The notes beneath the pieces are model-generated. The model saw nothing but the letters and a program-made list of their open reading frames with translations. It made no database searches and was not told where the DNA came from. Below are positions 34,892 to 44,189 of a DNA stretch of 64,000 nt, one piece after another. The stretch comes from Plasmopara viticola (lineage: Eukaryota > Oomycota > Peronosporomycetes > Peronosporales > Peronosporaceae), in the NCBI GenBank assembly GCA_001695595.3, contig MBPM02000191.1:1-64000 (forward strand). The letters run 5' to 3'. The position numbers and the translations under genes were made by a program. Numbering within the stretch: position 1 is the first letter of the stretch; each line of letters starts with the position of its first letter.

Positions 34892-36019
34892 CTATAACGG
34901 ATTTCCAGCAATGTTCAAACTGGAAGTAAACAACAATTTCATCTTTTCTTCCAGTGTGAATCCTTCTGACGAGAAGTCATCGAAGTCATAATCTTTCGAC
35001 ACCCATCCTTTAATAATCGCCTTTGCTCTGGCCAACTGAGCTTGATGGTACAAACAGCGCCTGAAAGGACGTAGTGTTGACCCGCTTGGAAAACGAAGTG
35101 TCCTACCATCCAACTCGCCAAATGTTGTGAGCACATTGAACTGCGGCGCATTTGAAGCGTAGATGGGACTTGTGCTTGTCCTCCAATGTGCTGGTACGGA
35201 TCCACCTCCAAGTACATCCCACTGCTCTTGAGTCAAGCTGTCCACGAGCAGCTGCGTCTTGATCATTGGATTGAAAATCTTTAAAATGAACTGATCTTGC
35301 TTGTCGACAAGAAACGCAATATCGAGGTCATCGAAGGCGCTTTCGATCGGTTTGAATAACAGCAATCCGTTTCTCACATCGTCAATATCCTCGATTTGCA
35401 CAAAATCACCTTTGAGGCGATCGTGTTCTCGTCGAAAAATATGAGATGCAATCACAACAGGGCTCGGTAGACCGATATTCATCACCATGCAAAGAAGCAT
35501 CGAGTCGCCGTTCTGGTTTTTCCCACAATCACATTTGTAGTCCCTCACCAATTGCTTCTTCAGCTTTTGAGTTCTCGTAGCCGTTGTACTGGAAACGTAA
35601 AGGAACGTGTGTTGGAACAACGTGGTAGCAATTGCTGCTAAAGGAGAGACAGTGTCCTCTTCGGTCGGAATCACCACCAACACGTGAACAGGGGTGTTCA
35701 TAGTCTCGATATCCTCCATCGTGAGTTCGAACGCAACGTCTTTCTCCGACAAGCCGACCAACCGGAGTGGGGCTGCCACAACCTTCAATGGCTTGAAATC
35801 ACTCGTGTCACTGATTCCTTCGTCCACCTGCTTTTGGGTCAACCACGCGTCGCCCTTCTTGGCGAGGAACAGCTCCAGTTCATCCGGATCGCATGTGATT
35901 GTCTTCTTCTTCTTCTTCTGGATGGCTTCCTTCAAGTCATCCACCGACTTGCTCGCGTCGATCGTCACGGAGAACGCGTTTCCCTTCACACCGACGAGCG
36001 CGCAGAACAGCGTCACCAT
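34892..36019 (-). CDS. Crinkler (CRN) effector with HNH-type domain, copy 2
   Basis: 375 residues from the canonical MVTLFCALVG start; an upstream in-frame ATG (36064) is less likely because CRN proteins begin at this motif. LFLAK lies at 50-54 and the HVLVVIP boundary motif follows at about 112-118. From ELFLAK on it is almost identical to copy 1, including all HNH-type residues. Before that, about 130 bp differ at many positions, and the lysine run KKKKK near 35-39 is unique. The putative promoter palindromes also differ slightly from copy 1. It is the mirrored partner of 3176-4297. Confidence 0.85.
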   Translation of the reverse strand: MVTLFCALVGVKGNAFSVTIDASKSVDDLKEAIQKKKKKTITCDPDELELFLAKKGDAWLTQKQVDEGISDTSDFKPLKVVAAPLRLVGLSEKDVAFELTMEDIETMNTPVHVLVVIPTEEDTVSPLAAIATTLFQHTFLYVSSTTATRTQKLKKQLVRDYKCDCGKNQNGDSMLLCMVMNIGLPSPVVIASHIFRREHDRLKGDFVQIEDIDDVRNGLLLFKPIESAFDDLDIAFLVDKQDQFILKIFNPMIKTQLLVDSLTQEQWDVLGGGSVPAHWRTSTSPIYASNAPQFNVLTTFGELDGRTLRFPSGSTLRPFRRCLYHQAQLARAKAIIKGWVSKDYDFDDFSSEGFTLEEKMKLLFTSSLNIAGNPL

Positions 36020-36174
36020 GTTTCCAATTGCTTTTTGCGAGTGAGGGATGTTCTCTCTATCCATATTTCAGCCAATCAAATGTGCAACCCAAAGTTGGGT
36101 TTTTGACGTCACCCATCTGGGTGATTGAACAACTGTAGATACAAAATATATTTATTTATATAGACACAAAAAGC
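36020..36174 (-). promoter_or_regulatory. Palindromic CRN-upstream module, right arm A
   Basis: Inverted CCAAT box (36072-36076) 53 bp from the CRN ATG, AACCCAAAGTTGGGTT-like palindrome (about 36086-36101) and TCACCCATCTGGGTGA (about 36109-36124). Both palindromes are imperfect versions of those at 3069-3108. Lies between divergent CRN and 85-residue ORF. Confidence 0.6.
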
Positions 36175-36432
36175 ATGGATATTACATATCTATCCGATAC
36201 CGATGATACTGGTTATGTTGAAGATGCCGAACAACAGGAACCGGTAGATACCGAAATACCGAGTGATTTATATGAGTACTCGAAATTAGAAAAGCATTCA
36301 GCATCTGACATAATACAGCTCTGTAAAGAAATTGATTTAATTAGTGCAAGTATCAACAAGTGTCAGTTTATAAAGGAAAAGCACACTAATGCGGGAAAAC
36401 ACGTATTTTGTCGTATCCGTCATAATATTTGA
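36175..36432 (+). CDS. Unknown acidic protein of the virus-like block, copy 2
   Basis: 85 residues, two substitutions relative to complement 2763-3020 (Leu for Ile and Phe for Ser). Acidic N-terminus, basic C-terminus. No family recognised. Confidence 0.45.
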   Translation: MDITYLSDTDDTGYVEDAEQQEPVDTEIPSDLYEYSKLEKHSASDIIQLCKEIDLISASINKCQFIKEKHTNAGKHVFCRIRHNI

Positions 36433-36770
36433 ACACAACTCCATCAACTTTATCATTTCGGATGTTCTCAATGATCGCTTTACGCAACATACGATTATGT
36501 CCAGTATCAATGCACCATTGTTTGTATCTGGCATTCAGTATTGTTAGCGGAATTTCGAGATAATCTCCTTTGCTAACAAATCCATCTTTGAGTAAACCTT
36601 CTCTATCTTTTGTGAAGATCTCTTCTTTGAAGTATTTTGAAATGGATGATTCAACCTTTTTTTGAGCCAATTCAGAAAAACTCCAATTCTTTCATTATCA
36701 CATCGATTCTATCATCTTTTGGAGCAACTTCATCCACTTCAGGTCCTCTGTATCGTCTGATTCTATTCAT
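36386..36770 (-). pseudogene. 129-residue ORF of the virus-like block, frameshifted copy
   Basis: Matches 2420-2809, but about five bases are missing near 36681, giving a stop shortly after the ELEF codons. The 3' 94 codons remain open. The lesion separates this copy from the intact one on the left. Confidence 0.75.
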
Positions 36771-36782
36771 AATGACTCTATA

Positions 36783-37148
36783 TTAACGAAGTGAAACTTC
36801 TGTATTCAAATCGTAAAAATGTCTCAATAAATCAGGTCGATTGTGTTGTTTGCTATACAGATACAACAGACTCCATAAACCACAATAATTATCATAGGTC
36901 CCTTGAAACTGTTTATTATTACATTCCATATCACCCAGAATTCTTGGAGGCCCTAAACCCATCGAATCAAAGTATTCATTGTTGCACACACAAACCCAAT
37001 GGCCTACACCTGAGTCTAATCGAAGTAATATAATATAGCTTCCATTCCCTAGGGGGCCTCTGATTTTTCTAAAATCTATTATCCCATCAACATGAACATT
37101 CAGCTGAATTGCGAGCTCTTGTAGTTCATTAGCCGTCGATTCACCCAA
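36783..37148 (-). CDS. Adenain-like viral protease, copy 2, start missing
   Basis: 121 residues, nearly identical to 2042-2407 (one Ile for Asn change). The catalytic His50, Asp61, Gln82 and Cys89 are all kept. It also lacks an ATG: the frame opens at TTG. It is divergent from the capsid gene. Confidence 0.7.
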   Translation of the reverse strand: MGESTANELQELAIQLNVHVDGIIDFRKIRGPLGNGSYIILLRLDSGVGHWVCVCNNEYFDSMGLGPPRILGDMECNNKQFQGTYDNYCGLWSLLYLYSKQHNRPDLLRHFYDLNTEVSLR

Positions 37149-37229
37149 TTTATTTAATTAAAAAATCATTATGTAATGCTTATATATAGCTAATCATAAT
37201 ATAACAGGCATTAACCTTCAATTTTAATA

Positions 37230-38405
37230 ATGAGTGATAGCACCCAATTAGCAGATTCGTTTTTATTCGATTCAACAACTAATCCGGATCCAGTTGTCAG
37301 TGTCAGCAAAGACAAGCGTGTTGTAAATGTCGTTGATGACAACAACGGTTCGTATCAATCGGGAACTGTCATCATTAATGCGACTTCACAACTAAATGGC
37401 TCTACTGGGTATGGCAGTCTTCGAGATGCATATGTAGTCGTTCCTTATGTAGTAACGGTTAAAAATACGTCTGCCTCAGCTCTTAATGGTACTCTAAATC
37501 GTTTTGCGGTAGGATTAAAGGCTGGTGTATGGAACATTTTAGATAAATTAGCGGTTGAAATCAACGGTAAAAGTGTCATTACCAGCAATGACTATAAAAA
37601 TTATTGGAACAATTTACGTGCTCAAACTGAATGGTGTGATGATGATTTATTGAAGAACGGTGCAGACTGCTATCTTGCTCCAGATGATGTAGTTAGTCTA
37701 AATTTCCCACAAAGTAGTAGCAATCCTACCGCTTCAACACAAGGAGATGGTTTTGTGAATAATTCAGTTAATGCTGCCACAACTGTAGCTACTGGTTTAA
37801 TTCCAGAAACAACTCCAGCTCTTAATAACGGACTAATCCAGCATCTTATTTGGAATCCACAACAAATTGGTACCTCTGATGCCACTGGAGCAACGATTAC
37901 AGCAACAAACCCTCTTGGTTGGCCGACAACGCGAAGTGGTGCAATTCTTTCTAAAATACAACAACAAGGTACTGGTAGATACGTAGCTGGCGTTACTACC
38001 GCAGGAGGTGTTGCTGGTACGTGGTATTATATGCTAAAGCTTTGTTTAGTTGATCTCCATCCAATCTTTAAGGAATTGGATCTTGTTGCGAACCCTCAAA
38101 TCAAATTAACGATGACGTTCAATACCGGCTTTGTTGATATCACAACTGCAACTGGTGATTTAATGAGCTTATCCTCTCTCTCCCTAAACGGTTGCTCGAC
38201 GGTTCCAGTAATGGTATCAAGTGCGGCCCCAGGTAATCCAAATGCAGGGAAACTTACAACTGGCGGAGCTGGCTCACTTCGAGTAGCTTTCGGCGTTATG
38301 TCCAACAACATTACACAGATCTCTACTTCTGGTCAAATCTTCCCATTTACAACGACTCGTGAGCTTCAAAAGTTCATTTGTTATTGCCCTAGTAGCACGC
38401 AATAA
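37230..38405 (+). CDS. Polinton-like virus major capsid protein, copy 2
   Basis: 391 residues, identical to the protein at complement 785-1960, including the 14 C-terminal residues from the WD40-gene intron. Identity without any change over 1.17 kb shows that the two arms are recent duplicates or are kept alike by gene conversion. Confidence 0.72.
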   Translation: MSDSTQLADSFLFDSTTNPDPVVSVSKDKRVVNVVDDNNGSYQSGTVIINATSQLNGSTGYGSLRDAYVVVPYVVTVKNTSASALNGTLNRFAVGLKAGVWNILDKLAVEINGKSVITSNDYKNYWNNLRAQTEWCDDDLLKNGADCYLAPDDVVSLNFPQSSSNPTASTQGDGFVNNSVNAATTVATGLIPETTPALNNGLIQHLIWNPQQIGTSDATGATITATNPLGWPTTRSGAILSKIQQQGTGRYVAGVTTAGGVAGTWYYMLKLCLVDLHPIFKELDLVANPQIKLTMTFNTGFVDITTATGDLMSLSSLSLNGCSTVPVMVSSAAPGNPNAGKLTTGGAGSLRVAFGVMSNNITQISTSGQIFPFTTTRELQKFICYCPSSTQ

Positions 38406-38433
38406 TGACCTGGTTTGTGTCGTTTGCACGCAG

Positions 38434-38859
38434 ATCAAATTGCTTTGAACGAAGCCAAGATGCGTCGAAGCCCAGTCGCAAGTGGCTTTAAAAGAGCAAA
38501 CGCCGACCAAGAACGCCATCGGCAAGCAAAACCTGCAGCCTGCGGATTCTATTAAGGATACGGGTCACGCTTCGGAAGGCAGCACTGCAGCCAATCCTAT
38601 CAATGTACTCGTAGTAAGAAAAAAGCGCAAGCTCTCCTCGACATCGGTCCAACCTGCTGTCACTTCACTGTCACCTTTTATTGGGTTGTGCGCTGACAAG
38701 AGTCCGTTGGCATCCACAACACCAGCGTCTCGTGCTCCAGCACCTCGCTCTTCTGGTGCAGAGGGCCCAATCACAAGTCATTCTACTGCGGATTCTCAGA
38801 CTGGGAGTCAAGTATCTAGGACCCCTACCGGTACCTTTGATGACCCTCTCGATATTTAG
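38434..38859 (+). pseudogene. WD40/CAF-1B-like gene, exon 3 fragment
   Basis: Follows 74 bp of intron-2 sequence joined to the capsid gene. It carries the 44-bp deletion seen at 326-756, but is otherwise open from ALKEQTP to the TAG at 38857-38859. It has no promoter or start of its own. Confidence 0.8.
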
Positions 38860-39027
38860 ACAATATAGCTAGTCAACACTGCAAAGTCTATAGAGGGTTT
38901 AAATTCACAGAGGTCCTACTCCACTTTGCTTGCGTCAGTTGCTATGCAAGCGCTCAAATCACAGCAACCCCTTCTCCATGCCTGGTAGCTCAAATGCCTT
39001 GATTGACTTAATGACAAGAAAGTAGCC

Positions 39028-39519
39028 TTACGCGCAGCTTAATGCATTAAGAAAGAGAATGTTGATCCAGTGCAACTTCAAGTGGTTCTCGGGGGATGCA
39101 ACTTGCGCTCGAAGCAGTGCCAGCGCTTGTAGCAAAAAGTAGATACAATACGCTTGGCAGAATGTACGACGAATGATTGCATCGCTCACGAGCAAGTTCG
39201 TCGGGATCTTGGTCCACAACGGATCCATGTGTGTAAAGCCTTCCAGATATTCATTCTCATCGAGCGTCAAAGCTTCCGCGCCGCTTTTACCGAGCAATGT
39301 ATTGTCGCCCTTCCTGGCGAGGAACAGCTCCAGTTCATCTGCATCACACGCGATCTTGTTCGTTTTTTTTTTCTTAATCGCACCCTTCAAGTCTCCCACA
39401 GACTCGCTTGCATCGATCGTCACGGGTAACGCGTTCCCGTTAATTCCAAGGAGCGCGCATAACAGTTTCACGATGTTTATGCGAGTGCAAGTCGTTTTTT
39501 CTCTTTTAATTTTAGCCAA
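39028..39519 (-). CDS. Chimeric ORF: CRN header joined to membrane-protein exon 2
   Basis: An open frame of 163 residues. Residues about 16-110 are a CRN header ([17 protein letters not shown], then the WL-less [12 protein letters not shown] and THMDPLW). Residues about 111-163 are the membrane-protein exon 2 (SDAIIRRTFCQAYC and a hydrophobic helix) and end early at SCA. The join falls in the shared CTCGTGAGCGATGCAATC. The usual CRN ATG is ATC here, so the first available Met is 15 codons upstream in former 5'UTR (MAKIKREK). No HVLVxxP or nuclease domain. It may be expressed as a membrane-anchored header, but a dead fragment is more likely. Confidence 0.55.
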   Translation of the reverse strand: MAKIKREKTTCTRINIVKLLCALLGINGNALPVTIDASESVGDLKGAIKKKKTNKIACDADELELFLARKGDNTLLGKSGAEALTLDENEYLEGFTHMDPLWTKIPTNLLVSDAIIRRTFCQAYCIYFLLQALALLRAQVASPENHLKLHWINILFLNALSCA

Positions 39520-39590
39520 TCAAAAGGTGCAACCCAACGTTGGGTTTTTGACATTACTTATTTGGGTAACTGCAAATGTTAAAAAAATAT
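39511..39590 (-). promoter_or_regulatory. Palindromic CRN-upstream module, middle locus
   Basis: CCAAT (39516-39520) and perfect palindrome AACCCAACGTTGGGTT (39531-39546), then TTACTTATTTGGGTAA. The segment just beyond (39565-39595) is the empty target of the MULE found at the B loci. Confidence 0.6.
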
Positions 39591-39596
39591 ATCCTC

Positions 39597-40470
39597 TTAG
39601 ACAAAAATAGCACGTATCAATCCGATATACCGATGATACTGGTTATGCTGAAGATGGCAAGTAAATGAACCGGTAGATACCGAAATAACGAGTGATTTGT
39701 ACAAGTATCTGATCGAAGTTCGAAAGGTCTTCGACCGTCGAACAAGTTCCAATTTCTTTATGATCACATCGATTCTATCCTCTTTTGGAGCAATTCTAAT
39801 CACTTCAGGTCCTCTGTATCGTCTGATTTTATTTATAATAACTTTATATTAACGAAGTGAAACTTGTGTATTAAGTCGTCAATAAGTCAGGTCGATTGTG
39901 TTGTTTGGTATAAACCCCAATAATTATCATAGGTCCCTTGTACTGTTTATTATTACATTTCATATCACCCAAAATTCTTCGAGGCCCTAATCAAAGCATT
40001 CATTGTTGTACAAACAAACCCAATGGCTAACACCTGAGTCTAATCGAAGTAATATAATATAGCCTCTATTTCCTCGTAAAGCTTTGACAGCCTGACAGCT
40101 AGAGAAATTGCTCTCAAACCTAGGGCTCTCGAGCGTCGCCCTAACGGTAATCTCCAATAGGTATGAACGTTTAGCTGATTCGCAAGTTGTTGCAATTCAT
40201 TAGCGGTTGATTCACCCAATTAATTATATTTATGTAATTCTTATATATAGCTAACCATATCAAAATAGGCAAAAACCTTCAATTTCAATAATGAGTGATT
40301 CTATTCAACAACTAGTACGTATTCAGTTGTCAGTGTTAGCAAAGACAAGCAAGTTGTTAACATCGTTGATGACAACAAAGTTGTACCGATCGGGGACCTG
40401 TCATCACTAATAAGAGTTCACAACAAAATGGCTAGACTGGATGGGTAGAAGTACCAAAGCACAAAACTAT
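39597..40470. pseudogene. Relic of the virus-like block, middle locus
   Basis: Mirror-order remnants of the block: start of the 85-residue ORF (39605-39700), internal deletion, start of the 129-residue ORF (39745-39850), protease (39870-40220, with an inserted segment near 40080-40150) and capsid start (40290-40470, recognisable up to the ATSQLNG codons). All frames are broken. It shares the deletion and inserted segment with the relics at 28335-29118, so these descend from one decayed copy. Confidence 0.8.
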
Positions 40471-40803
40471 ACCAATTTGAATCATCAACATAATCACAGA
40501 CGTAGAAAATCAACACAACATGTGTTGATCAGATGATAGGTCTTTTCTGGATGTAATGAAAATGTCATTCAATAGCTGCCACTACGCGATGAAGTAACGA
40601 GATGGAGTTCTTACAGTATCTTTTTCATAACAAAGTTACAGAATACGATTTAATCGTGACCAAATTAAATTGTTATCCTGGATTATCTTCATAAATTATA
40701 AATGAGCATACCCCATTTACCACATAGACGTCTGTAGTTTTGGAGTGTGGAGGAAAATGTTTCAACAGTTATATCACCGTCCACGATAATGTGATTGAAA
40801 CCG
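40471..40803. other. Unassigned stretch
   Basis: The first 100 bp recur at 28230-28310 and 52690-52770. The final 50 bp (ATATCACCGTCCACGATAAT) recur downstream of the other two CRN genes, so they belong to the CRN 3' flank. No coding frame. Confidence 0.5.
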
Positions 40804-41919
40804 CTATGGCGGACTTCCAGAAATGTTCGAATTGCTAGAAAATAGCAATTTCATCTTTTCTTCTAATGTCAACCCTTCTGACGAGAAGTCATCGAAGTTA
40901 TAGTCTTTCAGCACCCATCCTTGGGTAATCGCCTTTGCTCTGGCCAACTGAGCTTGATGGTACAAACAGCGCCTGAAAGGACGTAGTGTTGACCCGCTTG
41001 GAAAACGAAGTGCCTTACCATCCAACTCGCCAAATGGTGTGAGCACATTGAATTGCGGCGCATTTAAAGCGTAGATGGGACTTGTGCTTAACCTCCAATG
41101 TGCTGGTACGGATCCACCTCCAAGTACATCCCATTGCTGTTGAGTCAAGCTGTCCACGAGCAGCTGCGTCTTGATCATTGGATTGAAAATCTTTAATGTG
41201 AACTGATCTTGCTTGTCGACAAGAAATGCAATGTCGAGATCATCGAAGGCGCTTTCGATCGGTTTGAATAACAACAATCCGTTTCTCACATCGTCAATAT
41301 ACTCAATTTGCACAAAATCGCCTTTGAGGCGATCGTGTTCTTGTCGGAAAATATGAGATGCAATCACAATAGGGCTCGGTAGGCCAATATTCATTACCAT
41401 GCAAAGAAGCATCGAGTCGCCGTTCTGGTTTCTCCCACAATCGCATTTGTAGTCCTTCATTAATTGCTTCTTCAGCTTTTGAGTTCTCGAAATCGGTGTA
41501 CTGGGAACGTTAAAGAACGTGTGTTGGAGCAACGTGGCAGCAATTGCTGCGTATGGAGAGGAAGTGTTCTCTTCGGTCGGAACCACCACCAGCACGTGTA
41601 TTTCGCCTTCGTTTGGCTCAAATCTCTCTCCAAAGTTCGTCGGGTTCTTGATCCACAACAATGAATCCATGTGCGTAAAGCCTTCCGGATGTCCATTCTC
41701 ATCGAGCGTCACAGCTTCCGCGCCGCTTCTATCGAGCCATGTATTGTCGCCCTTTCTGGCGAGGAACAGCTGCAGCTTGTCCGCATCGACTGCCTTAAGT
41801 TTGTTCTTCGTCTCTGCCTTTATAGCATCCTTTAAGTCATCCACAAAATCGCTCGCGTTGATCGTCACGGGGAACGCGTTTCCCTTCACTCCAACGAGCG
41901 CGCACACCAGCTTCACCAT
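40804..41919 (-). CDS. Crinkler (CRN) effector with HNH-type domain, copy 3
   Basis: 371 residues from the canonical MVKLVCALVG start. LFLAR at 51-55; a full WL-type header (TWLDRSGAEAVTLDENG, SLLWIKNP) precedes HVLVVVP at 108-114. The C-terminal HNH-type domain has the same Cys, His, Asn and FDD residues as copies 1 and 2 but about 10% substitutions, so this is an older paralogue. The header has the regular CRN layout, whereas copies 1 and 2 carry a different segment between LFLAK and HVLV. No viral block sits upstream: past the promoter module lies Mutator-like relic sequence. Confidence 0.87.
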   Translation of the reverse strand: MVKLVCALVGVKGNAFPVTINASDFVDDLKDAIKAETKNKLKAVDADKLQLFLARKGDNTWLDRSGAEAVTLDENGHPEGFTHMDSLLWIKNPTNFGERFEPNEGEIHVLVVVPTEENTSSPYAAIAATLLQHTFFNVPSTPISRTQKLKKQLMKDYKCDCGRNQNGDSMLLCMVMNIGLPSPIVIASHIFRQEHDRLKGDFVQIEYIDDVRNGLLLFKPIESAFDDLDIAFLVDKQDQFTLKIFNPMIKTQLLVDSLTQQQWDVLGGGSVPAHWRLSTSPIYALNAPQFNVLTPFGELDGKALRFPSGSTLRPFRRCLYHQAQLARAKAITQGWVLKDYNFDDFSSEGLTLEEKMKLLFSSNSNISGSPP

Positions 41920-42035
41920 ATTTTCAATTGCTTTCTGCGAGTGCGGGGTGTTCTCTCTTTTTGTATTCCAGCCAATCAGATGGTGCAAATAAAGGTTGGG
42001 TTTTTCACTTGGTTCATTGCAAAATTATTGCTGAC
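41920..42035 (-). promoter_or_regulatory. CRN-upstream module, partly lost palindromes
   Basis: CCAAT at 41972-41976, again 53 bp from the CRN ATG. The palindrome is reduced to GTGCAAATAAAGGTTGGGTT, i.e. only one half is kept. Homology to the viral side of the module stops near 42010. Confidence 0.5.
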
Positions 42036-42360
42036 TCTATAAATAAATACGGTCATCGTTTTGGCTTCTGATTGCCTTTTAATGAAAGTGGTTTCGATCA
42101 TAAAATAACCGTAATACTTCTAGCTCTATATCTCCAATTTGTAAACACAGCTCACAACCCCTTTTTGAAAAGAGAAATGATTATATTGGACACTCGTGTT
42201 TTGAGTGTTCATATGCATAAATGGAGAAAACTAGCGTCAGCCCCTATTGATCATTGCGATGCAAAACTCCGACATCAAGTATGATTAGCGGTTTCCGAGT
42301 TTTTGGTGCTCAAAATGAACCCTTTTGCGTGCGACAACTTGTCGATCACTGCACGAGCGG
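42036..42360. pseudogene. Mutator-like relic joined to WD40 fragment
   Basis: About 80% similar by eye to 19510-19835, the N-terminal part of a MULE relic (antisense). It ends abruptly at 42360 at CACGAGCGG, where WD40-gene exon sequence begins. Confidence 0.6.
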
Positions 42361-43641
42361 CGTATTCAGACGTTAAAATCTCGTGAATTTTGTACGCAAC
42401 CCAGCAAATCAAATTCGTCAGCGACAACAACCAAGAACGACAAGGTGGACGAGGATAACATTCAGGACGAAGCTGTCGTAGCGGCTTCGGGAAATGCAAC
42501 CACGAAAGCTTTAACTCCGCCGAAACATCGTATGTTTCTAGATGGTACGTGTCCAGCGTTTGCTAGACGATCTGCTTGGACACCTGATGGAAACTGCTTT
42601 CTGACACCAACTGGGACTGTTTGCGCTAACGAGTCAGTAACCCTGTAAACACAGTGTACTATTATTCACGTGGGAAATTAGGCTAGCCAACGCTCCACTT
42701 ACTCGGACAGGAAAAAGCTTCACTGGCCGTCCGCTGTACCCCTGTAATGTACAAATTAAGTCGCCAAGGTGAAGACTTTGCAGTGTCTATTTTTCTCCAA
42801 ACAGAATTACGCTTCGTCTTTGCTGTGATCACAATCGACGCTGTCAACATCTACGACACTCAAGTACATTTTACTATTTCACATTTGTTTCTTGGTTGCG
42901 CTAGCTGACCAGAGTTGACGGTTGCCGTAACAGCAAGCTCACCCAATTAGCATGATAAAGGACCTGCACTATGCAGACTTGACTGACGCTTCATGGACTG
43001 CAGACGGACAGACACTGAGTATTTCGTCAGCGGGTGGCTACATTTCGTTCATTCATTTCGAAGAGGGTTTTTTTGGGACGAGCGTACGTTACGAAGGTGA
43101 GCTTCAAAAGTTCATTTGTTATTGCCCTAGTAGCACGCAATAATGACCTGGTTTGTGTCGTTTGCACGCAGATCAAATTGCTTTGAACGAAGCCAAGATG
43201 CGTCGAATGTTTACGACACCCAAGAAGGCGCGTAAGAAAGCGAAAACTCAAGCCCAGTCTCAAGTGGCTTTAAAAGAGCAAACGCCGACCAAGAACGCCA
43301 TCGGCAAGCAAAACCTGCAGCCTGCGGATTCTATTAAGGATACGGGTCACGCTTCGGAAGGCAGCACTGCAGCCAATCCTATCAATGTACTCGTAGTAAG
43401 AAAAAAGCGCAAGCTCTCCTCGACATCGGTCCAACCTGCTGTCACTTCACTGTCACCTTTTATTGGGTTGTGCGCTGACAAGAGTCCGTTGGCATCCACA
43501 ACACCAGCGTCTCGTGCTCCAGCACCTCGCTCTTCTGGTGCAGAGGGCCCAATCACAAGTCATTCTACTGCGGATTCTCAGACTGGGAGTCAAGTATCTA
43601 GGACCCCTTCCGGTACCTTTGATGACCCTCTCGATATTTGA
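42361..43641 (+). pseudogene. CAF-1 p60-like WD40 gene, copy 3, 5'-truncated
   Basis: Begins in the last third of exon 1 and retains introns and exons 2 and 3. The first 370 bp have diverged from copies 1 and 2 and contain a frameshift near 42635. From about 42735 on it nearly equals copy 2, and exon 3 (43172-43641) is fully open. Without the N-terminal repeats or a promoter it should be non-functional. Confidence 0.82.
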
Positions 43642-43741
43642 ACAATATAGCTAGTCAACACTGCAAAGTCTATAGAGGGTTTACAATACACAAAGGTCCT
43701 ACTCCACTTTGCTTGCGTCGGTTGCTATGCAAGCGCTCAAA

Positions 43742-44189
43742 TCACAGCAACCTCTTCTCCATGCCTGGTAGCTCAAATGCCTTGATTGACTTAATGACAA
43801 GAAAGTAGCCTTACGCGCAGCTTAATGCACCAAGAAAGAGAATGTTGATCCAGTGCAACTTCAAGTGGTTCTCGGGGGATGCAACTTGCGCTCGAAGCAG
43901 TGCCAGCGCTTGTAGCAAAAAGTAGATACAATACGCTTGGCAGAATGTACGACGAATGATTGCATCGCTCACGAGCAAGTTCGTCGGGATCTTGGTCCAC
44001 AACAACGGATCCATGTGTGTAAAGCCTTCCGGATATCCATTATATCGAGCGTCAAAGCCTCCGCGCCGATTCTATCGAGCAACGTATTGTCGCCCTTCCT
44101 GGCGAGGAACAGCTGCAGTTCATCTGCATCACACGTGATCTTGTTCGGCTTCTTTTCTTTAATCGCATCCTTTAAGTCTCCCATAGACT
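43742..44189 (-). pseudogene. CRN header/membrane-protein chimera, 3' part, split by Copia 2
   Basis: Mirror of 31930-32378. Contains the membrane-protein exon 2 (with an early stop at SCA) and the CRN header from GDLKD to the join. The 5' remainder is at 49061-49134 beyond the Copia insertion. AGACT at 44185-44189 is the left target duplication. Confidence 0.8.

Larger units (their letters stand above)
32150..39190. repeat. Inverted repeat A, right arm
   Basis: Partner of 1-7035 in inverted orientation, about 25 kb away. Differences from the left arm include the N-terminal 130 bp of the CRN gene, a short deletion in the 129-residue ORF and scattered indels. The stretch 32150-33390 also belongs to arm B and has a third copy at 42735-44000. 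Confidence 0.93.
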
